NCBI GenBank assembly: GCA_938036825.1
Contig: CALHWD010000005.1
Location: 1 to 64,000, forward strand
Length of the DNA stretch: 64,000 nucleotides
Direction of reading: 5' to 3'
Origin: an uncultured Candidatus Saccharibacteria bacterium
GTDB lineage: Bacteria; Patescibacteriota; Saccharimonadia; Saccharimonadales; Saccharimonadaceae
The notes beneath the pieces were generated by a model, which made no database searches, was not told the origin of the DNA, and was given only the letters and a program-made list of their open reading frames with translations. The position numbers and the translations under genes are program-made. Each line of letters opens with the position of its first letter. Within the stretch, counting starts at the first letter, position 1. Shown in pieces: positions 8,045 to 16,951 of the stretch.

Positions 8045-9295
8045 GTGCCTGTGGCAAAAAAAACAACGAAGTCAACTCGCCGCTCAGCATCACGCACCGC
8101 TCCCACGGCGCACGTGAGCAAGCATGGTTCAAAAACAGAGGTGAAACGTCATAGTGTTGCAAAAAAGGCAACATCATCCTCTCGTGGTGCTACCCCCACA
8201 AAGGCTCGCTCGCCGCATGCGGATAATACTCCATTAGTGCCGCCCAGCTGGCGCGCCAACCTCCATTGGCGTACCTGGCGGGCTCGTGGTGGTAGGGTAG
8301 TGGCGAGTAGCCGCCAGTGGTTGCGTAATTTACAACAGCGCCGACCACACCGGAGCTTCCGCCGCACGCGCCGGCGCGATTATGCGCGCTCGCTGCAATT
8401 GCCAGGTTACATTGCCTTCACCGCGCAGGTGCTGCGCATGGTGCGGGCACACTGGCGGACGCTGTGCCTCTTAGCGGTGTTTTATGCCGTGCTGCTCTTG
8501 GCGCTGGGGGCAATTACCAACCAAGCGATGTACGACCGCCTGCAAAGCATGCTGGCAGAGTCGGGTAAGGATATTCTCACTGGTGCCTGGGGCAAGCTAG
8601 GCGAGGCAGGGCTTCTTATGGTGACGGCCTTTGGCACGGGCAGCGGCAACCTCAGTGCCGACCAGCAGCTCTATGTGGTGCTGGGCTTTTTGCTAGTGTG
8701 GCTCACCACAGTGTGGCTGCTGCGCGAGTACAAGGCAGGGCGAGCGCCACGCCTGCGCGATGGGTTGTATAATGCCTGTGCGCCGCTGGTGGCTACGCTG
8801 ATGGTCGTCCTCGTCTTCCTCGTGCAGCTTATTCCGCTGGGGGCAATGGCGCTGGTGTATATTGGCCTGTCGAGCAATGGGGTGATTAGCGAGGGCTTTG
8901 GCTCGATGCTCTTCTATGTGCTGCTAGCCACTGTGGCAGTGCTGACGCTCTATTGGGGCACGAGCACCTTCATTGCGCTTGTGGTGGTGACACTGCCTGG
9001 TATGTACCCTATGCGGGCGCTGGCAGCGGCGGGCGATTTGGTGGTAGGGCGACGGCTGCGGATTTTGTACCGGCTGCTGTGGCTATTTGGCAGTGTGGCA
9101 GTGCTGTGGTGCGTGGTGATGATCCCTGCTATTCTCCTTGATGCCTGGCTCAAGCACCTCTGGCAATGGTACGCCTCTGTGCCGACAATGCCCGTCCTCG
9201 CGGGCTTCATCAGCTCGGTGACGGTGGTATGGTGCGCGGCGTATATCTACCTCCTCTATCGCAAGATCGTTGATGATACGGCAGCGCCAGCGTAG
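8045..9295 (+). CDS. Multi-pass membrane protein with basic N-terminal tail
   Basis: I do not recognise the family. The product is 416 residues with a GTG start at 8045, or GTG at 8051 (both 4-10 nt after the htpX stop, suggesting co-transcription and coupling). Residues 1-115 are strongly basic and rich in Lys, Arg, Thr and Ser, probably a disordered cytoplasmic tail. About six hydrophobic segments follow (near 140-160, 210-230, 245-275, 285-315, 340-365 and 375-400). No catalytic motif is seen. Position after htpX hints at a membrane-stress role, but that is inference. Confidence 0.8.
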   Translation: MPVAKKTTKSTRRSASRTAPTAHVSKHGSKTEVKRHSVAKKATSSSRGATPTKARSPHADNTPLVPPSWRANLHWRTWRARGGRVVASSRQWLRNLQQRRPHRSFRRTRRRDYARSLQLPGYIAFTAQVLRMVRAHWRTLCLLAVFYAVLLLALGAITNQAMYDRLQSMLAESGKDILTGAWGKLGEAGLLMVTAFGTGSGNLSADQQLYVVLGFLLVWLTTVWLLREYKAGRAPRLRDGLYNACAPLVATLMVVLVFLVQLIPLGAMALVYIGLSSNGVISEGFGSMLFYVLLATVAVLTLYWGTSTFIALVVVTLPGMYPMRALAAAGDLVVGRRLRILYRLLWLFGSVAVLWCVVMIPAILLDAWLKHLWQWYASVPTMPVLAGFISSVTVVWCAAYIYLLYRKIVDDTAAPA

Positions 9296-9535
9296 GATGC
9301 GCAGCTCTCAAAATAGCATCGCTCGAGATTTGGTTTTTTTGGGTGAGTGATATGGGTGATTGATGAAGACTTCGTTTATGCGCGTTTGGTGACGAAAGCA
9401 AGAATTTTTTAGCTAATATTCATTAACACAATGCTCAGACTTAACGGCAGAACAGATGTGTGGTTAGATAATTATTTTGCTGAAGAAAATAGTATCGAAT
9501 GTGAATCGTAAGGGTATTTGCTTTCCTGATACTAG

Positions 9536-9673
9536 CTCACCCTCCCCACACTTCATCCGATGGAGTGTGAGAATCTGTCATTGTGCTGACAGATTCTCAG
9601 CTCAGCGCAAGAGGTCGATACTTGGGAAGTATCGACCCTTATAGCGTTCCGGAGGAGTGAGTGTGGGGGTGAG
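9536..9673 (+). repeat. Multi-hairpin dispersed element, copy 1
   Basis: Lies in the 506-nt gene-free stretch before ligA; nothing else is seen there apart from the ligA promoter region. Three consecutive hairpins: A (CACACTTCA 9547-9555 with TGGAGTGTG 9561-9569), B (12-bp perfect stem 9569-9580 with 9587-9598) and C (11-bp perfect stem 9613-9623 with 9627-9637). Partial closing complementarity exists between CTCACCCTCC (9536-) and GGAGGAGTGAG (-9661). Divergent copies occur at 30.6, 33.7 and 48.6 kb. Confidence 0.8.
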
Positions 9674-9801
9674 CGTGAAAGAAGCAAAGGGCTTTAGACC
9701 AGATACACACCAATCTTGCAGGATGGTTATACTAAATCTTCTCTTAAAAAAGCTGCACCCACCGCCAAATTCCGCTATACTAAAGGCAGTAAGGAACCGC
9801 T

Positions 9802-11964
9802 ATGACACAAGACAAACACACAGTATCACTCACCTCATCGCCAGCTCAGCGCAGTGCCGAGCTGCGCCAGCTACTCAATCGTTATAGCTACGAATACCAT
9901 GTGCTTGATGCGCCCAGCGTGAGCGACGCGGTGTACGACAGCCTCTTTGCCGAGCTCAAACAGCTCGAGGCCGCGCACCCTTCACTCATCACGCCCGATT
10001 CGCCCACCCAGCGGGTCGGCAACGCCCTCAAAGGCGGCTTTGCCAAAGTGCAGCACCGCCGGCGGATGGTCAGCCTGAATGACGTCTTTGACACGGCAGA
10101 GGTCGAGGCGTGGGTGCAGCGTATGGATAAGCTCTTGCCGGGGCACAGGCACGAATTTTTTGCCGATATCAAGATGGATGGCTTGGCCTGCGCGCTCATA
10201 TACAATGATGGCGTGCTCGTGCAAGCCGTCACACGGGGCGATAGCTACGTTGGCGAAGATGTGACGAATAACGTGCGGACGATTCGCAATGTGCCGCTAC
10301 GTCTGCGTGAAGCACCTGGCTTTGAGCACTTGCTGCAGGGCAGGACGGAGATTCGGGGGGAGATCGTCATGCTCAAGCGCGACTTTGCGGCGCTCAACCA
10401 GCGGCAGCAAGCTGCTGGCCAGCCAGCCTTCGCCAATCCGCGTAACCTTGCGGCTGGTACCATTCGCCAGCTCGACCCAGCACTCGTGGCACAGCGCCCA
10501 CTCCATTTTCGGGGTTATGATGTCATCCGTGATGATGCGGCTGAGGTGCCGACCAACAGCTACGCTTATGATGCCTTGACGGCGCTGGGTATCACACGAA
10601 ACCAGCAAGCGGCAGTCTTTACGAATCTAGCCGAGGTAATGAATTTCGTCCAGCAGTGGGGTGAGCAGCGCCACGATTTGCCGTTCAATACCGATGGCCT
10701 CGTGATCAAGATTAACGATCGCGCCCTCTACGACCGCCTGGGTATGGTGGGCAAGAATCCGCGTGGTGCGGTGGCCTACAAATATGCAGCCGAGCAAGCT
10801 ACCACCATCGTGCGCGATATCGTCATTAGCATTGGCCGGACAGGTGCTGCCACACCAGTGGCGGTGTTCGACCCAGTCGTCGTGGCTGGCACGACGGTGC
10901 AGCACGCCAGCCTGCACAATGCCGACGAGATTGCCCGGCTTGATGTGCGGCGCGGCGACACAGTGGTCATATTCAAGGCAGGTGATATCATCCCGCAGGT
11001 CGAGCGGGTGCTGCCAGAGCTACGCCCAGCTAATACCGAGCCGACTGACTACCCAGCTGAGCTTCAGCGCCAATATCCCGAGCTGCAGTTCGAGCGGCCT
11101 GCTGGTGAGGCAGTGTACCGGGTGCGTGGTGCTAGTAGCTCGCTTATCCTCACACGCGCCCTCACACACTTTGCATCCAAAGGGGCACTGGATATCGACA
11201 CACTTGGTGAGAAGAATGTCGCTACATTGGTCGAGGCTGGCTTGGTGCATGACTTAGCTGATATTTATACGCTGAGGAAGGAGGATCTTCTCCAGCTTGA
11301 TCGCTTCGCCGAGGTCTCGGCGCAGAAGCTTATCGATGCCATTGCTGCTGCAACGCGCCCAGCACTTGAGCGTTTCCTCTACGGCCTGGGCATTCGCCAC
11401 GTGGGTGCGCAGACGGCGATCGATATCGTGAAACATTTTGCAGATAATTCAAAACACGATGTACCCCAGCAGGGCAGTGTGAACAATAATCGCAATGATT
11501 CAGAAAAGAATGCATTGCATGATGAGCCGCAAGCACTCGTCAATACACTTGCAAATGACAAGCAATTGCTTGGCTTCCTGCGCTCTGCCACGCTTGACGA
11601 GCTGCAGGCGATTGATGGCATTGGCGTGGTAGTGGCTGAATCGATCGTCGCGTGGTTCAGTGATGCAGACAATGTTGCTTTACTGGATAAGTTTGCTCAA
11701 TGTGGTGTCGTGCCGCAACATACGCAATCGTCACAGCAGCTCGCTGGTCAAAAATTCGTTATCACTGGCACATTGCAAGCAATGAGCCGCGACCAAGCGG
11801 CTGAAAGAATCCGTGCTCTGGGTGGTACCTTCCAAAGCAGCGTCAGTAAAGACACCACCTACCTTGTTGCTGGTGGTAAAGTTGGTACGAGCAAGCAAGC
11901 CAAGGCGGAGAAGTATGGCACGGCGATTATCGACGAAGCACAATTCTTAACACTCATCCAGTAG
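9802..11964 (+). CDS. ligA: NAD-dependent DNA ligase, zinc-ribbon cysteines missing
   Basis: Seals nicks in DNA using NAD+ during replication and repair. The 720-residue product has domain Ia (YHVLDAPSVSDAVYD), the adenylated lysine in KMDGLA (K124), nucleotidyltransferase motifs (RGEIVMLK; FNTDGLVIKIND; AYKYAAE), the OB fold (SIGRTGAATPVAVF), a helix-hairpin-helix region and a C-terminal BRCT domain (KFVITGTLQAMSR to the end). The region of the four-cysteine zinc finger, about residues 400-465, contains no cysteine at all: YPELQF, RVRG and SSLIL stand where CPxC, RC and CPA are expected. A polar insert (about residues 548-580) splits the HhH domain. A TATACT box precedes the ATG by about 20 nt, with a weak AAGGA. 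Confidence 0.97.
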   Translation: MTQDKHTVSLTSSPAQRSAELRQLLNRYSYEYHVLDAPSVSDAVYDSLFAELKQLEAAHPSLITPDSPTQRVGNALKGGFAKVQHRRRMVSLNDVFDTAEVEAWVQRMDKLLPGHRHEFFADIKMDGLACALIYNDGVLVQAVTRGDSYVGEDVTNNVRTIRNVPLRLREAPGFEHLLQGRTEIRGEIVMLKRDFAALNQRQQAAGQPAFANPRNLAAGTIRQLDPALVAQRPLHFRGYDVIRDDAAEVPTNSYAYDALTALGITRNQQAAVFTNLAEVMNFVQQWGEQRHDLPFNTDGLVIKINDRALYDRLGMVGKNPRGAVAYKYAAEQATTIVRDIVISIGRTGAATPVAVFDPVVVAGTTVQHASLHNADEIARLDVRRGDTVVIFKAGDIIPQVERVLPELRPANTEPTDYPAELQRQYPELQFERPAGEAVYRVRGASSSLILTRALTHFASKGALDIDTLGEKNVATLVEAGLVHDLADIYTLRKEDLLQLDRFAEVSAQKLIDAIAAATRPALERFLYGLGIRHVGAQTAIDIVKHFADNSKHDVPQQGSVNNNRNDSEKNALHDEPQALVNTLANDKQLLGFLRSATLDELQAIDGIGVVVAESIVAWFSDADNVALLDKFAQCGVVPQHTQSSQQLAGQKFVITGTLQAMSRDQAAERIRALGGTFQSSVSKDTTYLVAGGKVGTSKQAKAEKYGTAIIDEAQFLTLIQ

Positions 11965-12263
11965 GAGAAAAGACATACGGAGGCTACTAATGGCAAAAGA
12001 TAGGAAATGGAGTCGAGCGTGATTAATATATAGATGTGGCCAACTAGCGGTTTATGTATAGAATCCAGGAAGTGTGTAGATAACGTGGCATCGAATCAAT
12101 TAGATTGCAAAAAGCAAGTGAACCCAAGACTATAGAAATATCTGAATATATAGCAAAGATGATTCAAAAATAAGACAGAAAAGAGGAGAAATAGCGAATA
12201 ATAGAGGTAATAGTAACAAGAGCAAAATCGCAGCAAATATCAGTCTATAACAGAGGTAATATA
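11965..12263. other. Gene-free stretch before the NADAR gene
   Basis: About 300 AT-rich bases. I see no gene, terminator or strong hairpin. AGAGGT occurs twice in AATAGAGGTAATA (12200 region) and AACAGAGGTAATA (12249 region); the second serves as a ribosome-binding site for the gene at 12264. Confidence 0.4.
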
Positions 12264-12773
12264 ATGAATATGACAGACAATACGCACAACAAATCAACCA
12301 TGGCTGGCTTTTTCCTAGATGGCTGGTATGTCTTTGATAACTTCGCGCCATGCCAGGTTGAGTGGCGCGGCGTGCTGTACCCTACGAGCGAACATGCCTA
12401 TCAAGCAGCGCATTTTTTTGACACCAATCCAACTCGGGCTGAGCAGGTGCGCTTATGCCGCTCGCCGCGCGTAGCGTCTGATTTTGCCAATCAGCATAAG
12501 GCTGAGGAAGATCCCAATTGGGACGATAAGAAAGTAGCAATTATGGAAGAAATTGTACGCTGCAAGCTTGCTCAGCACGATCTTGTGCATGAGACACTCA
12601 TTGCATCGGGCGACCGATATATTGTGGAAATGAATGACGATGATAGCTTTTGGGGTTGGGGTAGCGACCATGCTGGGCGTAATGAGCTTGGCAAGATATG
12701 GATGCGTCTACGCGATGAGTTGCAAAGTGCAAGTGAAGATAGCCCCATGAATGGTGGTGAACAAAATTCATGA
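12264..12773 (+). CDS. NADAR domain protein (YbiA-like)
   Basis: A 169-residue NADAR (DUF1768) protein. Seen: FLDGWYVFDNFAPCQVEWRG at the N-terminus, YPTSEHAYQAAHF, ADFANQHK-like ASDFANQHKAEED, MEEIVRCKLAQH, and the C-terminal signature DSFWGWGSDHAGRNELGKIWMRLR, which carries family-conserved Trp, Gly, Asn and Leu residues. Known family roles are N-glycosidase action on riboflavin intermediates (YbiA/RibX group) and removal of ADP-ribose from guanine in DNA (DarT2-linked NADARs); no DarT gene is visible here. The start ATG is preceded by AGAGGT. It opens a group of three nucleotide-cleaning genes. Confidence 0.88.
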   Translation: MNMTDNTHNKSTMAGFFLDGWYVFDNFAPCQVEWRGVLYPTSEHAYQAAHFFDTNPTRAEQVRLCRSPRVASDFANQHKAEEDPNWDDKKVAIMEEIVRCKLAQHDLVHETLIASGDRYIVEMNDDDSFWGWGSDHAGRNELGKIWMRLRDELQSASEDSPMNGGEQNS

Positions 12774-12864
12774 TGAAATACTTGTGAGATAATAGCAATT
12801 TTTGATAGTAGGCTATATAAACCCAAAAGGAACCCAACAACCAACAGACAAGGAGGATAAAGCA

Positions 12865-13623
12865 ATGGTGCGATTCTATCTCGAAAAGCTCGTGCGTGAC
12901 AAAGTTGTCGAGAAATGCAAGGCCGACCCGCAGGTGCTCCATACGGAGTATCATCAATTGGATCGTGCGGCGTATCGCCGTGAGCTGTAGCGCAAAATTC
13001 ATGAGGAGGCAAACGAAATTCCACTAGGCGATGATAGGCTAGAAGAGGCGCTGCAGGAGTTGGCGGATGTGCAGGCTGTTCTCGATGCACTGCGCGATGA
13101 TTTTGGCTTTTCGCCTCAGCAGGTACAAGACGCAGTGGCGCGCAAAGCTGCACATGCTGGCGGTTTTCAAGGGCGCTATTATATTGCGTACAACGATCTA
13201 GTGGAGGATAGCAAATGGGTCGAGGTTTTTCGGGCGCAGCCAGAGAAAAATCGGGAGGAGAAGAGTAACGCTACAACGATATATTGCGCTGGAAAAGATC
13301 TCTCGCGAGCTAATCGTGTGGCAACAATGCTTGAATCTGCAGGTTATACTATCCCCTGTGATTGGTTTCGAAACTATCGCGATGATCAGTCACGATTTTC
13401 TCCAATAGATGAAAAGAGAGCGATTGCTGAAGCAGATGTACTTATATATCTGTGGGAACCTGACCAAGAAAGTGCAAGATATGAAGTCGGTATGGCGATG
13501 GCGCTTGATAAGCCAATCATTGTTGTTCATAATGAACAGCCCTGGTTCTTGACTCTACCGCATGTTGTGGTAGTAAGAGATGACTCTGAGATTATTGATG
13601 TATTAAAAAATATAGCTAGCTAA
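12865..13623 (+). pseudogene. MazG-like pyrophosphohydrolase fused to a deoxyribosyltransferase-like domain; internal TAG
   Basis: One continuous frame encodes two domains but carries TAG at 12988-12990, after 41 codons. The first domain (FYLEKLVRDKVVEKCKADP, then after the stop RKIHEEANEIPLGDD and EEALQELADVQAVLDALRDDFGF) is an NTP pyrophosphohydrolase of the phosphoribosyl-ATP/MazG superfamily with the metal-binding EExxE and ExxD motifs. The second (TTIYCAGKDLSRANRVATMLESAG to the end) resembles nucleoside 2-deoxyribosyltransferase folds, with DVLIYLWEPDQESARYEVGMAMAL placing a Glu where the family nucleophile lies. The start has an ideal AGGAGG. The stop interrupts a conserved stretch (REL-stop-RKIHEEA, leucine expected), so it is a nonsense mutation, a readthrough site or a sequencing error. 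An internal ATG at 13060 could express the second half. Confidence 0.8.
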
Positions 13624-13669
13624 AAGAGTAGACAAGAAATATCGAGTGATAATATACAAAGGAAGTATC

Positions 13670-14224
13670 ATGCAGCAACCACTATTCATCACGGGCAACC
13701 AGCACAAGGCCGACTACCTAGCGCGCATGCTTGGTATGCCGCTAGAACATCGCAAGATTGATTTGGTAGAAATTCAATCGTCCTCACCCGAGGAGGTTGT
13801 TCGACACAAAGTGCGTGAAGCGTACGAAATTGCCCAGTGGCCAGTTCTTGTGGAAGATGTGTCGCTGGGGTTTGCGGCGCTGAATGGATTACCTGGCCCA
13901 TTCATTAAGTTCTTCGTTGAGGCACCAGATGGACTGGAAAAGTTATGCCGTATGCTTGATGGATTTAATGATCGATCGGCACTGGCGGTGTGCGTGTTTG
14001 GCTACTATGATGGCTGCGAGATGCATATTTTTCGCAGTGAGCTACCTGGCAGTATTGCAGCACATCCGCGAGGCGACAGTGGCTTTGGTTGGGACAAAAT
14101 ATTTTGCCCAGATGGCTACAATAGCCGGACGCGCGCTGAGTTATCGCCAGAAGAAGATGCAGCGACGTATCCTACTATCAAACCAATTGCAGCAATGCGC
14201 GAATTTTTACAATCCCATAGATAA
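13670..14224 (+). CDS. HAM1/RdgB-type NTP pyrophosphatase
   Basis: A 184-residue house-cleaning enzyme that hydrolyses non-canonical purine nucleotides (ITP, XTP) to monophosphates. Seen: N-terminal FITGNQHKADYLARMLG (matching the family TxNxxK), LVEDVSLGFAALNGLPGPFIKFF with the catalytic Asp, and GDSGFGWDKIFCPDGY (family GxxGFGYDPxF). The start is placed at 13670 because AAAGGAAG precedes that ATG; an in-frame ATG at 13646 would add eight residues. It follows the pyrophosphohydrolase fusion, together forming a nucleotide-pool cleaning cluster. Confidence 0.88.
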   Translation: MQQPLFITGNQHKADYLARMLGMPLEHRKIDLVEIQSSSPEEVVRHKVREAYEIAQWPVLVEDVSLGFAALNGLPGPFIKFFVEAPDGLEKLCRMLDGFNDRSALAVCVFGYYDGCEMHIFRSELPGSIAAHPRGDSGFGWDKIFCPDGYNSRTRAELSPEEDAATYPTIKPIAAMREFLQSHR

Positions 14225-14681
14225 GATTTTGTGCAACCTCTACCACTGTTATTTTTATGAATCGAACATTAATTTTATTCACCATGGTTAATAAATGACT
14301 GAATGTTGATGGTATGGTAGGTGGTAGAATGCGCACTTATGACAAAATATAATAGTGAATTTTCTTTGAATATATTCAATATCATTGTATAGGAGAAAGG
14401 CAACTAGTGTCGTCTCGAACCTTGATTTCTCACTACCGGAGAGCACGAGAACGACACAAAGACAAGTACTTTACTTGCAATGTGCAACCAAAAAACCGGC
14501 TCATCTACCTGCATTGCGGCAGGAAAAGTAAGCAGCAAAAGGGCGCTCTGGCGCAGCAGTAAATTGATACGCAAGCCAAAATAATCACTGCAGAAAAGAA
14601 GGTGCGAAGAGAACACGACAAAGAAAACGATTGCAAAAAGCAAGCAAGAAATCACCAGCCTGCGTGAATAAATTGCGCAAT
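14225..14681. other. Gene-free stretch between convergent genes
   Basis: About 450 nt between the HAM1 gene and the 3' end of pta. A perfect 22-nt palindrome (14665-14686) overlaps the pta stop codon; its arms are GAATAAATTGC and the complement. It lacks a T-run on either side. A minus-strand frame with a GTG start (14404-14655) encodes a hydrophobic 83-residue peptide but has no ribosome-binding site; I do not call it. Confidence 0.45.
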
Positions 14682-15635
14682 TTATTCATTCGCCATGCTA
14701 CCAACAATCAAGCTTGCGCCAATCACATCATTGACACTCGAGCCACGCGAGAGGTCACTGATTGGCCGCGCAAAGCCTTGCAATATAGGGCCATAGGCAT
14801 GGCCACCAGCCAGGTGTTCGGCGAGCTTGTAGGCAATGTTGCCAGAGTTGAGATCGGGGAAAACGAGGACGTTGGCTTGGCCAGCGACAGGGCTGGTAGG
14901 GGCTTTTTTGTGGCCAATGGTGGGGACGAGAGTGGTATCAAGCTGGAGCTCGCCATCAATGAGGAGTTCTGGCTGGTGGGCTTGTACCTCTGCGAGTGCG
15001 CGGCGAACCGTCTCGACACTCTGGCCACCTGCACTGCCCAGTGTAGAGTAGGAAAGCAGCGCAACGCGGGGCTGCCAGCCAAGGCGGGTGGCGCTCAAAG
15101 CACTGGCCTCGGCAATGGCGGCTAAGCCAGCGGCGTCTGGTGTAATGTTCATCCCACAGTCGGCAAAGATAAGCAAGCCATCCTCTCCGCCAGCAAAATA
15201 AGGCATATCCATCACGAAGAAACTCGATGCATAGCGCACCCCGGGTGCTAAGCCAACAACTTTCAGCGCAGCCCGCAGCACCGCAGTGGTGGGGTGATCA
15301 ATGCCAGCCACCATAGCATCAAACGTGCCATCGTGAAGCAGCTGGGCCGCGTAGGTGAGTGGGGTAAAGGGAGGTGTGTTGGTGGTATTTGCCGATGTCG
15401 TATCGTGTTGGTGGGGCACTGTCAGAATTTCTATATCATTGAGCGAGATGTCTGCATCGGCGGCAGCTTGCTTGATGGCTGCTGGGCTATCTGCCACAAG
15501 CACAGGCCGAGCGGCCTGCCAATCGGCTAGCTGGCGTACGGCGCTGAGGATAATGGGGTTGGTGCCTTCTGGGTAGGCGATGCGCGGCGGGTGAGTGGCG
15601 AGCGCATCACGTAGGGTGAGTATACGCTGATTCAT
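14682..15635 (-). CDS. pta: Phosphate acetyltransferase
   Basis: Interconverts acetyl-CoA and acetyl phosphate. The 317-residue protein is the short catalytic form without the N-terminal regulatory domain. Seen: RIAYPEGTNPIILSAVRQL, DAMVAGIDHPTTAVLRAAL, the FADCGMNITPDA motif, VALLSYSTLGSAGG, and the C-terminal NVLVFPDLNSGNIAYKLAEHLAGGHAYGPILQGF and SRGSSVNDVIGAS, all hallmark Pta blocks. A complementary TATACT (15642-15647) is six bases upstream of the ATG, so the transcript is likely leaderless. It diverges from the GNAT gene from overlapping -10 boxes. No acetate kinase gene is present nearby. Confidence 0.95.
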   Translation of the reverse strand: MNQRILTLRDALATHPPRIAYPEGTNPIILSAVRQLADWQAARPVLVADSPAAIKQAAADADISLNDIEILTVPHQHDTTSANTTNTPPFTPLTYAAQLLHDGTFDAMVAGIDHPTTAVLRAALKVVGLAPGVRYASSFFVMDMPYFAGGEDGLLIFADCGMNITPDAAGLAAIAEASALSATRLGWQPRVALLSYSTLGSAGGQSVETVRRALAEVQAHQPELLIDGELQLDTTLVPTIGHKKAPTSPVAGQANVLVFPDLNSGNIAYKLAEHLAGGHAYGPILQGFARPISDLSRGSSVNDVIGASLIVGSMANE

Positions 15636-15641
15636 ACTTGT

Positions 15642-15649
15642 AGTATAAT
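15642..15649. promoter_or_regulatory. Overlapping divergent -10 boxes
   Basis: The 8-mer AGTATAAT holds TATAAT on the plus strand (15644-15649) and TATACT on the minus strand (15642-15647). Each box is exactly six bases from an ATG: GNAT at 15656 and pta at 15635. Both transcripts are predicted leaderless, and the two cannot be initiated at once. Confidence 0.75.
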
Positions 15650-15655
15650 CGATAT

Positions 15656-16138
15656 ATGGAAGAACTCATAATCGAACAGGCAACCGCCGTCAGCCAAGCT
15701 GATGTGGCGGCAATCGCAGCACTGGGCGATGTGCTGCACCAAGCCGGAACAACCGCGCCAACTACCCCAACCACCTCTGATGCAGCAGCGATAGACGCTT
15801 TGCGCCAGGCGCTAGAGGCCGTGATTGCTGCTGAGAATCAAGTTCTGCTTCTGGCTCGTCTTGATGGCAAGGTGGTGGGCATGGCAACGCTCGCGCTGCT
15901 GGTGGGGCCAATCGCTGGGCGCAAGATCTACCTCGATGATTTTGTGACCGACCTATCGGTGCAGGGCAAGGGAGTCGGCTCGCGGCTGTGGGATGCGATG
16001 CTAAGCTGGGGTCAGCAACATGGTGCGACCAAGCTCACCTTCACCTCCAACCCTAAGCGCCAAGCAGCCCATCGCTTTTATCTCCACAAGGGCGCAACGA
16101 TCTATAACACGACAGTGTTTGAGAAGATAATCGAATAG
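15656..16138 (+). CDS. GNAT-family N-acetyltransferase
   Basis: A 160-residue acetyl-CoA-dependent transferase. The core motif A is YLDDFVTDLSVQGKGVGSRLWDAMLSW, which carries the Q/RxxGxG/A pyrophosphate-binding signature (QGKGVG). Motif B includes KLTFTSNPKRQAAHRFYLHKGA, where Tyr is the usual general acid. The N-terminal half contains a Thr/Pro-rich stretch around residues 32-45. The target amine is unknown. Translation likely begins at the transcript's first base. Confidence 0.88.
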   Translation: MEELIIEQATAVSQADVAAIAALGDVLHQAGTTAPTTPTTSDAAAIDALRQALEAVIAAENQVLLLARLDGKVVGMATLALLVGPIAGRKIYLDDFVTDLSVQGKGVGSRLWDAMLSWGQQHGATKLTFTSNPKRQAAHRFYLHKGATIYNTTVFEKIIE

Positions 16139-16363
16139 TATAGGCTGAGCTGCAAAGCTTCGCCTTCTCTTGCACCGATTTGCCTTCAATGAATGAAGTA
16201 TGATAGCCATTAATTCCACCAGCTCTAAAAGGCTAAATCTAGGGCATTTTGCAGTACTTCAGAGAAGGTGGGGAAGAGAATGCGATATTATTCAATCATC
16301 GAGATGCCCCCTGTTTTATTGCTAATATAATGCGTCGCTTGCTGCGACAGAAAAGACAGATGA

Positions 16364-16951
16364 ATGACACGAACTCAAGCCCAAGAAGCATTCTCCACCT
16401 TATATAGCACTCCGCGCGAACGAGTGACTACGGCAGACCAAGCGGCTGCAGTGGTGCAGCTAAGCCAGATTGCTTTGCATATGATGACGAAATTTGCCGA
16501 TAAGGTTGATGTGTATGGCTACCGAATGGACAATGCCGCGCCAGCAAAAGAAGCCGAGTCACCTCTGTTTCCGAACCAAAGCCGTGCCATCCTCAGGCTC
16601 ATGGCACCATATCATGATGGCTCAAATCTGCGAGTAAGTGTTGAGACGGCAACATTTTGGCGCGAGCCAGTGCAGCCAAACTCAAGCGATAATGCGATTG
16701 CTGCCACAGCGCATGAAGTTAGTTTAGTGAGTGACTCAGAGCAGCTGCGCTACCGTATTGTCACAGAGGGCAGCCACCAGCGGGTGGTGCGCTCACTGAT
16801 TGTCCTAGCACATAGTGGCCAGTCTGCCACACGCACGATTGGTGAGAGCCAACGGATCGGCCGAGGCGACCAAGTGGTCAGTGAGAAAGAAGTGCAGCGG
16901 CTTTGGGAGGTCCTGAATGGGGCAGAATCGCTTGATGGTGAGTTGAAGTGA
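16364..16951 (+). CDS. Unrecognised 195-residue protein
   Basis: I do not recognise this protein. It is soluble, with no signal peptide or membrane segment. The N-terminal third looks alpha-helical (VVQLSQIALHMMTKFADKVD), and the middle appears to be strand-rich (RAILRLMAPYHDGSNLRVSVETATF; SEQLRYRIVTEG). The general plan (helical start, beta middle) resembles the small proteins at 19689 and 21195, but I cannot show homology. It stands alone downstream of the GNAT gene with a 225-nt gap. Coding is supported by length and codon use only. Confidence 0.65.
   Translation: MTRTQAQEAFSTLYSTPRERVTTADQAAAVVQLSQIALHMMTKFADKVDVYGYRMDNAAPAKEAESPLFPNQSRAILRLMAPYHDGSNLRVSVETATFWREPVQPNSSDNAIAATAHEVSLVSDSEQLRYRIVTEGSHQRVVRSLIVLAHSGQSATRTIGESQRIGRGDQVVSEKEVQRLWEVLNGAESLDGELK

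Noticed and set aside
14404..14655. Hydrophobic 83-residue minus-strand frame
   Set aside because: Non-ATG start, no Shine-Dalgarno and no promoter; low-complexity AT-rich origin likely.
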